The notes under the pieces: generated by a model
The model's input: only the letters and a program-made list of their open reading frames with translations
Told to the model about the DNA's origin: nothing
Database searches by the model: none
Position numbers and translations under genes: made by a program
Shown here: positions 22,898 to 30,275 of the stretch, piece after piece
How positions within the stretch are numbered: position 1 is the first letter of the stretch
Layout: the number at the start of each line of letters is the position of its first letter
Origin: Deltaproteobacteria bacterium
GTDB lineage: Bacteria; Desulfobacterota; Desulfobulbia; Desulfobulbales; SURF-16
NCBI GenBank assembly: GCA_029933005.1
Contig: JAOZOY010000020.1
Span: 9,402 to 42,561, forward strand
Direction: 5' to 3'
Length of the DNA stretch: 33,160 nt

Positions 22898-23746
22898 ATG
22901 AAAAATATCAAAACATTCACTGGATTTTTTCCCCTGCTGATTGCTCTTTCCTTCGCTGCCTTCTGCTCCACCGCACAGGCTCAATATAACAACCAGGATG
23001 AGCAACTCTACAATGACGAGAACCCTTACGAAACAGAGGACACTATTCCCGGAGAATATATCGCTCAACACCCGGACGACGCGCCGACCTTTACCGAGGA
23101 TGATTTCCAGCCGGACATCATTGATCCTGCGTATGAAGATGTGGATAACGAACTCCTGCAGGATCTAAAAGATGACATGGAGCTGCCGCCGCCTGTTGAC
23201 GAGTCACCAGAAGATGAAGAGCAGGATTCTCCCCTTATCGATGATACGCTGCCCCCACCAGACAGTGACAACCTGCCCCTTGAAAATCCCGGCTTCGATC
23301 TTCCGCCGGACATGGTGCTTGAAGACAGCGAGTCGAATAACTCCAATGAGGATAGCCCGACTTTTGATCTTCCTTCATCAGAAATCACTGACATGGTAAG
23401 AGGAACGCCATCCGAACTGAGCACTGAACTCTCCTCCTTACAGACACCCCCCGCCCAATGCGCCCAGGCAGCCGGCCATGTAATTATTTTACTGGAGAGC
23501 AAGGGAATTCATAGCGGAGTAACTTACTTACAGCCGGAGGCACGGGTGGACTTCCAAAATCAGTCCAATGTGACTCACAATGTCACTATTTGGCCGCAGG
23601 ATTTCTTCATGAGTAATAACTTTACCATAACCGGCCAGTCCATTGTGTCGAGGGTTGCTGGTTCCCCCGCCCAGGTTACAGTCGGCAGAATCGAGGTTAG
23701 CACCGGAAATATCCAGACAAAGCATTTTATGGTTATCTGCCCTTGA
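22898..23746 (+). CDS. Exported acidic protein with a cupredoxin-like C-terminal domain
   Basis: A 282-aa protein and the last gene before the terminator. The signal peptide ends at about T-A-Q-A-Q. Residues 30-175 are a long, very acidic, proline-rich low-complexity region (Asp/Glu runs, P-P-P-x-D repeats) that is probably disordered. The C-terminal 95 residues are hydrophobic and beta-rich: GVTYLQPEARVDFQNQSNVT, then H-N-V-T-I-W-P, ending F-M-V-I-C-P. A residue pattern of x-F-x-N-x-S-x-x-x-H-N-V is typical of plastocyanin-like (cupredoxin) domains, where this His binds copper. The Cys near the end could be a second ligand, but the usual following His and Met are missing, so copper binding is doubtful. 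An acidic tether carrying a small beta-domain suggests an adaptor or metal buffer. AAGGA precedes the ATG. No paralogy to the neighbouring family is visible. Confidence 0.82.
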   Translation: MKNIKTFTGFFPLLIALSFAAFCSTAQAQYNNQDEQLYNDENPYETEDTIPGEYIAQHPDDAPTFTEDDFQPDIIDPAYEDVDNELLQDLKDDMELPPPVDESPEDEEQDSPLIDDTLPPPDSDNLPLENPGFDLPPDMVLEDSESNNSNEDSPTFDLPSSEITDMVRGTPSELSTELSSLQTPPAQCAQAAGHVIILLESKGIHSGVTYLQPEARVDFQNQSNVTHNVTIWPQDFFMSNNFTITGQSIVSRVAGSPAQVTVGRIEVSTGNIQTKHFMVICP

Positions 23747-23777
23747 TTGCAGATAAAAGAACAATAAATAAAGGACT

Positions 23778-23817
23778 AAAAAAGAGGTTACGGATTAATT
23801 CCGTAGCCTCTTTTTTA
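23778..23817 (+). terminator. Rho-independent terminator ending the secreted-protein operon
   Basis: A stem of AAAGAGGTTACGGA against TCCGTAGCCTCTTT (one G-U pair) with loop TTAAT is preceded by an A-run and followed by a run of six T. It lies about 30 nt after the stop of the 282-aa gene. The A-run before the stem would let it act on the other strand too. Confidence 0.92.
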
Positions 23818-23819
23818 TT

Positions 23820-24070
23820 TTAGTTATTCTCTCTCGTAAATAACAAAAATTTTTAATCTGAAAATGTCCCTCTATTGCACCTTCATACCTACACGCTAAT
23901 GAATGATCTAAAAAACCAGGTACGAAAATAAAAAATCCCGCACACATTACTCAGCTTAATTGACGGGGCAGGAGGAGATTTATTGATTACTCTCTCGAAT
24001 CGAAGTAGATATCAGGCAACTACATACCAACTGTCAGCCTACAAAACTATCACGAACGAGTTAATAATTA
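23820..24070. other. Intergenic AT-rich region without a supported gene
   Basis: Between the terminator and the acyltransferase ATG I see no gene. A strong Shine-Dalgarno-like GGAGGAG (23971-23977) stands 5 nt before a TTG at 23983, but the frame it opens (75 codons) differs from that of the acyltransferase and encodes a polar, unremarkable peptide. It could be a leader peptide, or the trace of a frameshift that removed the N-terminus of the next gene. Confidence 0.4.
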
Positions 24071-25087
24071 ATGTTTGGCACATATCGAACCCTTCTAGCA
24101 CTTATGGTTGTTGCATTACATCTTGGTGGTATACCTATAATTGGAGCATACGCTGTATTCGGTTTTTATTCTCTCAGTGGATATTTGATGACTCTCATCA
24201 TGCAAACTAATTATGGCTACACCTTGTCGGGCGTATCTAAATACGCAGCAAATCGATTTTTAAGAATCTATCCAATTTATTGGGTTTCTATAGCTTTTTC
24301 CGCAGTATTAGTGCTCTATTTTGGAGAACAATTTTCTTCTGATTATCATAGTTCAATATATTTCCCTCAAAACATTTCTGAATTTCTTAAAAATTTATTT
24401 TTATTCTTCCCGTATCGGGAATCGCCTCGTTTAACTCCACCCGCTTGGGCGCTTACCGTCGAAATTTTCTTTTATATTTTAATAGGCCTCGGAATTTCAA
24501 GAAACAAAAAGATAGTTCTGTTCTGGCTTTTCGTCAGCGTAACATATCATTTAGCAGCAATACGTCTTGGATTTAGTTGGGAATCTAGATATTTTACATT
24601 TCTTGCCGCTTCATTACCTTTTGCTACCGGAGCGTTTATCTATCACTACAAAAACAAACTGCTGGAGTATGTTAGCCACGTGAAGGGAAAAGCTGGGGAA
24701 CTTTTACCATTTATAATTATTTTCTTTATATTACTAAACTGGTTGGTTGGCCATTTAACCGGAAAATCTGAAGGTTTATTTTTTTACAGTAATTACGTTT
24801 TATGTGCTCTTATGGTACTTGTTCTTTCAGAGCGAAAATCCTTACCGTATATATCCAAAAAATTTGATAAATGGATGGGGGATTTCAGCTATCCAATGTA
24901 CCTTATTCATTATCAAATCGGCATGATTGTTATTGTTCTTTTAGACATGATTGGCCTAACATACAAACGACCGGATATCATACTCATGCTCATCTCAATA
25001 CCTTTTGTATTCCTTTTATCCTATGTATTTACAGTGATAATTGAAAAACCAATTGAGTTAATACGCACAAAAGTAAGAAAAAGCTAA
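24071..25087 (+). CDS. Acyltransferase family 3 (OafA/YrhL-like) membrane protein
   Basis: A 338-aa polytopic membrane protein with about ten hydrophobic segments. Family 3 acyltransferases move acyl groups (often acetyl) onto sugars of O-antigen, exopolysaccharide or peptidoglycan across the inner membrane. Visible signatures: TLLALMVVALHLGG with the conserved His, F-G-F-Y-S-L-S-G-Y-L-M, N-R-F-L-R-I-Y-P-I-Y-W with the conserved Arg, P-P-A-W-A-L-T-V-E-I-F-F-Y, and the late F-S-Y-P-M-Y-L-I-H-Y-Q motif. The gene is clearly AT-richer than everything around it, which suggests horizontal acquisition; many such genes sit in polysaccharide islands, but none is seen here. The ATG has no good ribosome binding site, whereas a strong one lies 90 nt upstream in another frame. 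The substrate cannot be predicted. Confidence 0.9.
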   Translation: MFGTYRTLLALMVVALHLGGIPIIGAYAVFGFYSLSGYLMTLIMQTNYGYTLSGVSKYAANRFLRIYPIYWVSIAFSAVLVLYFGEQFSSDYHSSIYFPQNISEFLKNLFLFFPYRESPRLTPPAWALTVEIFFYILIGLGISRNKKIVLFWLFVSVTYHLAAIRLGFSWESRYFTFLAASLPFATGAFIYHYKNKLLEYVSHVKGKAGELLPFIIIFFILLNWLVGHLTGKSEGLFFYSNYVLCALMVLVLSERKSLPYISKKFDKWMGDFSYPMYLIHYQIGMIVIVLLDMIGLTYKRPDIILMLISIPFVFLLSYVFTVIIEKPIELIRTKVRKS

Positions 25088-25094
25088 CAATCTC

Positions 25095-25199
25095 GTAACC
25101 AATCACGGGGTAAAATCACCAAACTTTTGAATAACTCCTTATTTTGTACAAGTAGACTCCGAAATGGGACAAGATGGGGTGCTCCTGAACAGTTACGCC
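25095..25199. repeat. Intergenic repeat, copy 3 (partial, uncertain)
   Basis: GTAACCAATCACGGGGT at 25095 resembles the start of copy 1 (GTAACCGTTCACCGGGGT), and GATGGGGTGCT near 25174 resembles the right side of copy 2 (ATTGGGGTGCT). The middle does not align convincingly, so this may be a diverged or truncated copy. Confidence 0.4.
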
Positions 25200-25281
25200 A
25201 TCTTTACAAAAGATTTACAAAAATAGGGGTTACTCGACATAATTCCTTAACAATCACATCTTATCTTAACAGGTAACGATG

Positions 25282-25364
25282 CAATGCCATTAACTTAAGC
25301 TTTAAATCTCCCCCATTTTTCTAAGGGGGACTTTTTCGGAGAAGTCCTTAAATTAATGGCATTG
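25282..25364. mobile_element. MITE-like element with 18-bp terminal inverted repeats
   Basis: The 18-nt arms CAATGCCATTAACTTAAG (25282-25299) and CTTAAATTAATGGCATTG (25347-25364) match at 17 of 18 positions when inverted. Inside is a smaller CTCCCCCAT / AAGGGGGA hairpin. The whole 83 bp could fold into one stem-loop. It holds no gene and lies 35 bp before a coding sequence. I see no clear target-site duplication. A mobile, non-autonomous origin is inferred from the shape alone; a structured 5' element for the next gene is an alternative. Confidence 0.55.
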
Positions 25365-25399
25365 AAAAGAATAACTAAGGAATAAATAAGGAGTAAATT

Positions 25400-25828
25400 A
25401 TGAAGAGACTCAAAACAGCAGCCTTGTTGATCGGCTTTGCCCTGGTAACTTCACCGGCCTGGGCCACTGATTATGACAGTTACTCGATGGATGAGTTAAA
25501 TGAGATGCGCGGTAGCATGCAGAATGCCTCCGAGCAGGACCGCAATGCTTATCGCCATGAATGGCAGAACAGGATACGTGAATTGCCTCCTGAAGACCGT
25601 GATCAGTACCAAAATCGTTCCCGAAAACATTCCGAAGGAGCCACAGGTGATGGAACCGGCCGGGGGCAAGGGAAGCGGAAGAGACATGGTGAAGACCGGA
25701 AAGACGGCAATGCCTATGGCTATGGACACGGCAAATCCCAGGGATCAGCCGACAGTTATGGCAGCGGCATGGGCAAAGGATCTGGACATGGCAGAGGACA
25801 TGGCGGAGGTGGCGGCCGGGGCCACTAA
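25400..25828 (+). CDS. Small exported Gly/His-rich protein
   Basis: A 142-aa protein with AAGGAG about 8 nt before the ATG and a signal peptide cut at about S-P-A-W-A. The next 55 residues form a helical segment, YSMDELNEMRGSMQNASEQD followed by R-N-A-Y-R-H-E-W-Q-N-R, reminiscent of the M-S-x-E-E-L-x-x-x-R-G pattern in DUF1104-type periplasmic proteins. The remaining 70 residues are low-complexity, dominated by Gly, Lys, Arg, His and Ser (HGRGHGGGGGRGH at the end). The His/Gly tail could bind metal ions or an anionic surface; this is inference. The gene stands alone, converging on the LOG-family gene across a shared terminator. Confidence 0.8.
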   Translation: MKRLKTAALLIGFALVTSPAWATDYDSYSMDELNEMRGSMQNASEQDRNAYRHEWQNRIRELPPEDRDQYQNRSRKHSEGATGDGTGRGQGKRKRHGEDRKDGNAYGYGHGKSQGSADSYGSGMGKGSGHGRGHGGGGGRGH

Positions 25829-25856
25829 TTACTACTGCTTAAATAAAAATCTCTCA

Positions 25857-25893
25857 TCAAAGACAAAAAATTCACAATTTTTTTCGTGTCTTG
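25857..25893. terminator. Bidirectional terminator between convergent genes
   Basis: A TCAAAGAC-A-run and a T-run-GTGTCTTGA form an imperfect stem around TTCAC, with A and T runs on both flanks. It lies between convergent stops at 25828 (plus) and 25907 (minus), where a shared terminator is expected. Mismatches near the base of the stem lower confidence. Confidence 0.6.
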
Positions 25894-25906
25894 ATGTCTC
25901 TCATGG

Positions 25907-26587
25907 CTAAAGAACCACGGTACGCTTGATAAAATTAACAATCTCGTCAACCTCATCTAACTGGTTGATAATGAAAAGATCTTTTTCTTCAATCTTGCCG
26001 GTTTCAAGCATGGGACCCTTGATCCAGTCAATCAACCCCTTCCAGTAATCCGAGCCGACAAGGATGATCGGAAAACTTTTGATACGCCGGGTCTGAATCA
26101 GGGTTATCGCCTCAAAAAGTTCATCCATGGTGCCGAAACCGCCGGGCATGCAGATAAAAGCCATGGCATACTTGATGAGCATCACCTTGCGGACAAAGAA
26201 ATATTTAAACTGAAGAGGAAGATTGGCATAACGGTTCTGCCGCTGCTCAAAGGGAAGGTCGATATTAAGCCCGATGGAGGTGCCGCCGGCCTCCATCGCT
26301 CCCTTGTTGCCGGCCTCCATGGTTCCCGGCCCACCACCCGTGATCACGGCATAACCGGCTTCAGCCAGTCCCCTGGCAATTTCCTCGGCCTGCCTATAAA
26401 AAGGATTATCAGGCCCGATCCTGCCGGTGCCGAAAATTGAAACCGCCGGGTGCTTCACAACGGAAAGGGAGTCAAAACCATTGACAAACTCCGCCATGAT
26501 GCGGAACAGACGCCAGGAATCACCGACATTGAAGGTGTCCAGCCAATACTGCTGTTTTTCATCAACCTCATTTGAATTCAAACGCAT
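25907..26587 (-). CDS. LOG-family Rossmann protein (TIGR00730 type)
   Basis: A 226-aa protein of the lysine-decarboxylase-like / LOG family, known for cytokinin riboside 5'-monophosphate phosphoribohydrolase and related nucleotide hydrolase activity. It has the G-x-G-x-x-G nucleotide loop (AVITGGGPGTMEAGNKGA), the FVRKVMLIKYAMAF helix with the family Arg-Lys, and the hallmark P-G-G-F-G-T-M-D-E motif. About 40 residues precede the Rossmann core, as in the longer bacterial forms. I place the start at MRLNSNEV, 1 nt after the preceding stop codon; a longer frame would overlap that gene. It is the last gene of the selA operon, converging with a plus-strand gene. In bacteria the physiological substrate is usually unknown. 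Confidence 0.92.
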   Translation of the reverse strand: MRLNSNEVDEKQQYWLDTFNVGDSWRLFRIMAEFVNGFDSLSVVKHPAVSIFGTGRIGPDNPFYRQAEEIARGLAEAGYAVITGGGPGTMEAGNKGAMEAGGTSIGLNIDLPFEQRQNRYANLPLQFKYFFVRKVMLIKYAMAFICMPGGFGTMDELFEAITLIQTRRIKSFPIILVGSDYWKGLIDWIKGPMLETGKIEEKDLFIINQLDEVDEIVNFIKRTVVL

Positions 26588-26588
26588 T

Positions 26589-28733
26589 TCACTTCGTCTC
26601 CCCTGTTTTTCCCGACAACCGCTCAACCGAAGCCGCGGCATCCCGATGGGCGCCGTCCAGTTTCAATACTTTTTCATACATCTTCACGGCCTTTCGGCTT
26701 CCCAGCATTTCATGGGCGCGACCCAGATCAAACCAGAGTTCCGCTCTCTTTCCATCCACCCGCAAACCATGTTCAAAGGATCTGATGGCGGCAGCGCCAT
26801 CTTCCTGGCTCAACTCCACCCTGCCCAGACGGAACCAGTATTGCCAATGCGAACCGTCCAGACCGACAGCCTGTCGACAAAGGGACAGGGCGATTATATC
26901 TCCCTGTTTTTCAAGATCATATAATTCGCCAAGCAAGCTGAGCGATGCCGCATCCCTGGGATTATGACTGACGGCCCGCTGCAGATTTGCCATGGCCTCC
27001 TGATTTTGGCCCAGCCCCTCGTAAGCCTGGCCAAGATAACGATAGACCAGTCCAGGATTAAAATCCGTTTCAGCCGCCGCAATCTCCCTGCCCTTCAGCA
27101 AAACGTCAATGGCCTCTTCATATCTGCCGGCCAGGCAATACATCTTGCCAAGCTGAAGAAGCAGGCCAAAACTCTTGCCGTCAACCGCCAAAGCCTCTTC
27201 AAACCGGTTCAAAGCCGTCTCTGTTTCACCACGGGCCAGCAGGGCAAAACCAAGATTAAACAGGGCCATGAAATCACAACCGTCTATGGCAAGAACTTTC
27301 TCAAACAACGGGATAGCCAGATGGTAACGATTCATCTGGGCATAGCTCACGCCAAGACTGTTTAACAGATTCACATTCTCCGAATCAATGGAGAGCCCGC
27401 GCCGATACTCCTTGACAGCCCTGGCCAGATCTCCTTCATTATAAAAAACGTCTCCGCTGATATTGAGGCTGACCGCATCAAAAATCGTCAAACTGTCCGG
27501 GCTGTAAAAACCGGCATGGATCAGGGCCTTGCGCGCGTTTTCAACGATTTCATATTTTTTAAAATCATGGAACGGATAGGAGGCCAGTCCCAGGGAACAA
27601 CTCTTTTGCGCCGATTTCAATCTCTGTTGGAACCGATGACACCACTCCAAGGCGTTCTTCTCGTCCAGATCGGGCAGAAAGACACAGGCCTTGCCCGAAT
27701 CAAGGGGCAAAACAGTCACTTCGGGACCAGCAAGGCTCAAAATACGGCCGGAAAAATCATCCTCCTCTATCTTCTCATTTTGCTGAAGAAAAATGCAGGA
27801 AAAACGATCCCGGTTCCGACACAGTCTACGCAGACTTGCAGTCACGGCCGGTGGCAGCGAACAAAGCGGATGATCCTGCCGATCAGCCAGGGTTTCATAA
27901 GAACAGAGGCTGTAGGGTCCCCGTTTTCTGGCGGTTCCCAGTGCCTCCCAGGCCTGTTCCAGGGCTGAATTGCCGTTTGCACCATTTTTTTTGTTTCCAG
28001 TAAAGGAAAGTCCCACATGCACCCTGGCAATATTTTCCCGCTTGAGCCAGCGCAGCAGCATATCGGCCATCTTCAGAGAGGAATCAGCATCAATATCTTC
28101 CCAGAACAGACCGAACACACCACCGCCAAAATGACAGGGCGATGACAGATGTCCGACAAGGGTGTCAAGATAAGCGCCCGCCCTGGAGTTATACAGCGTG
28201 GCCTGTTCCGCATTTTTGGCCCCGGGATACATCTCCAGCAGCACCAGGCAGCCTGAAAGAGATGCACTTTTTTCTTCTGAATGACGTTTTCCAAGATGAC
28301 TACTGATTCTCTTGAGAAAACAATGCCCACTGAGCAGGCCGGTCATGGGATCGACGGCCCATTGCCGGATAAGCAAAATCTCCATTGAAACATGACGTGC
28401 CTGTTCATCAAGCCAGTCGTCACCATGTTTTGTCCAGTCCGAAACCCCCTCCAGAACAGCAACAGCCGGCAGCCTTTTATCACCATCCGTAAGGGGCAAG
28501 AACGCCTCATGGGCGGATTGATCATAGACAGCCGTTTGCCCTTCACTAACCTGGGCAATACCATTCAGCCAACGGGAAACCGGCACATCAGGCTCATCCT
28601 CGTCGGCTGCATAAAAAACATGGGCGGATTCACAGTCGACAAAGGATTGCACGACTTGAGAAAACTCCGGCGCCAGCAGGTCAAAATCATTTTTAGACAG
28701 CTCTTTTTTCCGCCAGTCAAATAAAAAACTCAT
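26589..28733 (-). CDS. TPR protein with two degenerate GGDEF-like domains
   Basis: A 714-aa cytoplasmic protein without signal peptide or membrane segment. Residues about 120-290 resemble a GGDEF (diguanylate cyclase) fold: D-P-M-T-G-L-L-S-G-H-C-F-L-K-R-I is the family's opening D-x-L-T-G-L-x-N-R-x-x-F, but the active-site loop reads F-G-G-G-V-F in place of G-G-D/E-E-F, so catalysis is unlikely. A second, more diverged copy (about 315-435) ends CSLGLASYPF, then A-R-K-A-L-I-H-A, again without the motif. From about 450 to the end there are seven or more TPR repeats (RYHLAIPLFEKVLAID, RYEEAIDVLLKG and others). It probably senses or scaffolds and does not synthesise c-di-GMP. It overlaps selA by 4 bp (ATGA) and is followed after 1 nt by the LOG gene, so the three are co-transcribed. 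Confidence 0.85.
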   Translation of the reverse strand: MSFLFDWRKKELSKNDFDLLAPEFSQVVQSFVDCESAHVFYAADEDEPDVPVSRWLNGIAQVSEGQTAVYDQSAHEAFLPLTDGDKRLPAVAVLEGVSDWTKHGDDWLDEQARHVSMEILLIRQWAVDPMTGLLSGHCFLKRISSHLGKRHSEEKSASLSGCLVLLEMYPGAKNAEQATLYNSRAGAYLDTLVGHLSSPCHFGGGVFGLFWEDIDADSSLKMADMLLRWLKRENIARVHVGLSFTGNKKNGANGNSALEQAWEALGTARKRGPYSLCSYETLADRQDHPLCSLPPAVTASLRRLCRNRDRFSCIFLQQNEKIEEDDFSGRILSLAGPEVTVLPLDSGKACVFLPDLDEKNALEWCHRFQQRLKSAQKSCSLGLASYPFHDFKKYEIVENARKALIHAGFYSPDSLTIFDAVSLNISGDVFYNEGDLARAVKEYRRGLSIDSENVNLLNSLGVSYAQMNRYHLAIPLFEKVLAIDGCDFMALFNLGFALLARGETETALNRFEEALAVDGKSFGLLLQLGKMYCLAGRYEEAIDVLLKGREIAAAETDFNPGLVYRYLGQAYEGLGQNQEAMANLQRAVSHNPRDAASLSLLGELYDLEKQGDIIALSLCRQAVGLDGSHWQYWFRLGRVELSQEDGAAAIRSFEHGLRVDGKRAELWFDLGRAHEMLGSRKAVKMYEKVLKLDGAHRDAAASVERLSGKTGETK

Positions 28734-30163
28734 GAAATTGCCACCTCAAATGCCTGCAGAAGGCAATGGGATAATTCCACCACATCATGATCCCCTACCG
28801 TGCGCATATCCAGCATGAAGCGATCCTCCTCGATACGGCCGATCACCGGCAGCGGCGCGCTGCGTAACCGTCTTTCCAGCTCATTGACCGAAAAATCCAA
28901 TGGTTTGAGAATAACCGCCCGGCTAGGTAGACCATGCTCAGGCATGGCACCACCGCCGACCCTTGATTCAATATTTAAAGTCGAGACCTCGCATTTTCCG
29001 CTTAACTCTTTTTTAATCCGTCTCAACAGCCGGGCACCGCGTCTTTTGATCACCTCGGGATCCATGGTCATCATAGCCAGGGTGGGAATTTTTTCCAGGG
29101 CCTGTTCCTCGTCAAAATAAAGATGCAAAATGGCTTCAAGCCCGGCCAGGGTGAATTTGTCAATGCGCAGGGCCCGGTTCAGAGGATTTTTCTTGATCCG
29201 GTCAATAATCTCCTTTTTCCCCAGGATCAAACCGGCCTGGGGGCCGCCGAGCAGCTTATCGCCACTGAAGGTCACCACATCGACTCCAGCCCGGACGACC
29301 TCGCCCACGGTGGGCTCTTTGGGCAGACCAAAAGGGGAAAGATCAATAAGGCAGCCACTGCCCAGATCCTCCATCACCAGCAGATCATGTTTTTGGGCCA
29401 GCTTGACCATTTCAGTCAGATCCACCTCCGAGGTAAAGCCGATCACCTTGAAATTACTGGTGTGCACCTTGAGCAGCATGGCGGTTTCTCCAGTGATGGC
29501 CTGCTCATAATCATGAAGATGGGTGCGATTGGTGGCGCCCACCTCAACCATACAGGCGCCGCTCTTGGCCATAACGGCCGGAATGCGAAATGATCCACCG
29601 ATTTCAACCAGCTGTCCCCTGGAGACCACCACCTCCCTGCCCTTGGCCAGGGTTTCCAGAACCAGCAGCACGGCAGCGGCGTTGTTGTTGACCACCAGGG
29701 CCGCCTCGGCGCCGGTCAAATCACAGAGCAAATTCTCCACCAGGCTGTAACGACTGCCCCGTCTGCCGCTGGCGAGATCAAACTCCAGGTTGGAGTAGCG
29801 GGCCCCGACCTTCATCAGGCTTTCTATGGCACCTTCCGGCAGAATCGAGCGGCCGAGATTGGTATGAACCACTACTCCGGTACCATTGATCACGGTACGA
29901 AAATTCGGCTGCAGACGATGGGCCAGACGCTCTGCAAACTTTGGCAGCAGACTTTCTTTTGCCAGGTCATCTTTTGCATAAGCTTTCCCGGAAAGAATCG
30001 CCTTTCTTTCATCATCAAGCAGTCGGCGGATCTCGATTTTTACCAGCCGTTGCGGCGCGTCAGCATCTTTGCCGATCCAGTCCAGAAATGCATCCACTTT
30101 CGGGATTGCCCGCAACAGATCCTTTACCGACTGGGAAGGAACTATTTTTTTTTCTCCGGCCAT
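28730..30163 (-). CDS. selA: SelA, L-seryl-tRNA(Sec) selenium transferase
   Basis: SelA is a PLP enzyme that turns seryl-tRNA(Sec) into selenocysteyl-tRNA(Sec) using selenophosphate. The 477-aa length and order are typical: N-terminal tRNA-binding helices (VKDLLRAIPKVDAFLDWIG), RTVINGTGVVVHTNLGRS, the LVVNNNAAAVLLVLETLAKG segment, VGATNRTHLHDYEQAI, and the PLP-lysine site F-S-G-D-K-L-L-G-G-P-Q-A-G. The N-G-T-G-V-x-x-H-T-N-L-G-R motif is diagnostic of true SelA. Its presence implies that the organism makes selenoproteins; selB, selC and selD are not in the window. No strong ribosome binding site is visible. It heads a three-gene operon, divergent from the helicase. Confidence 0.97.
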   Translation of the reverse strand: MAGEKKIVPSQSVKDLLRAIPKVDAFLDWIGKDADAPQRLVKIEIRRLLDDERKAILSGKAYAKDDLAKESLLPKFAERLAHRLQPNFRTVINGTGVVVHTNLGRSILPEGAIESLMKVGARYSNLEFDLASGRRGSRYSLVENLLCDLTGAEAALVVNNNAAAVLLVLETLAKGREVVVSRGQLVEIGGSFRIPAVMAKSGACMVEVGATNRTHLHDYEQAITGETAMLLKVHTSNFKVIGFTSEVDLTEMVKLAQKHDLLVMEDLGSGCLIDLSPFGLPKEPTVGEVVRAGVDVVTFSGDKLLGGPQAGLILGKKEIIDRIKKNPLNRALRIDKFTLAGLEAILHLYFDEEQALEKIPTLAMMTMDPEVIKRRGARLLRRIKKELSGKCEVSTLNIESRVGGGAMPEHGLPSRAVILKPLDFSVNELERRLRSAPLPVIGRIEEDRFMLDMRTVGDHDVVELSHCLLQAFEVAIS

Positions 30164-30275
30164 ATTTTTTTAAACCCTTTTTTTCTTTCAAGAATGTGTT
30201 TTTTTGAAATTGCAGATTATTTATGGTAATTAGTAATGATAACACAATTTTGCGGATAAGTTGGACAAAAAAATC

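Noticed and set aside
22898-23746. Lipoprotein signal in the acidic protein
   Set aside because: There is a Cys in the hydrophobic core of the signal peptide, but the cleavage region T-A-Q-A-Q is a type I site and no lipobox L-x-x-C fits.
28730-30275. selC tRNA or SECIS element near selA
   Set aside because: I found no long-armed tRNA-like cloverleaf and no in-frame UGA gene in the window.
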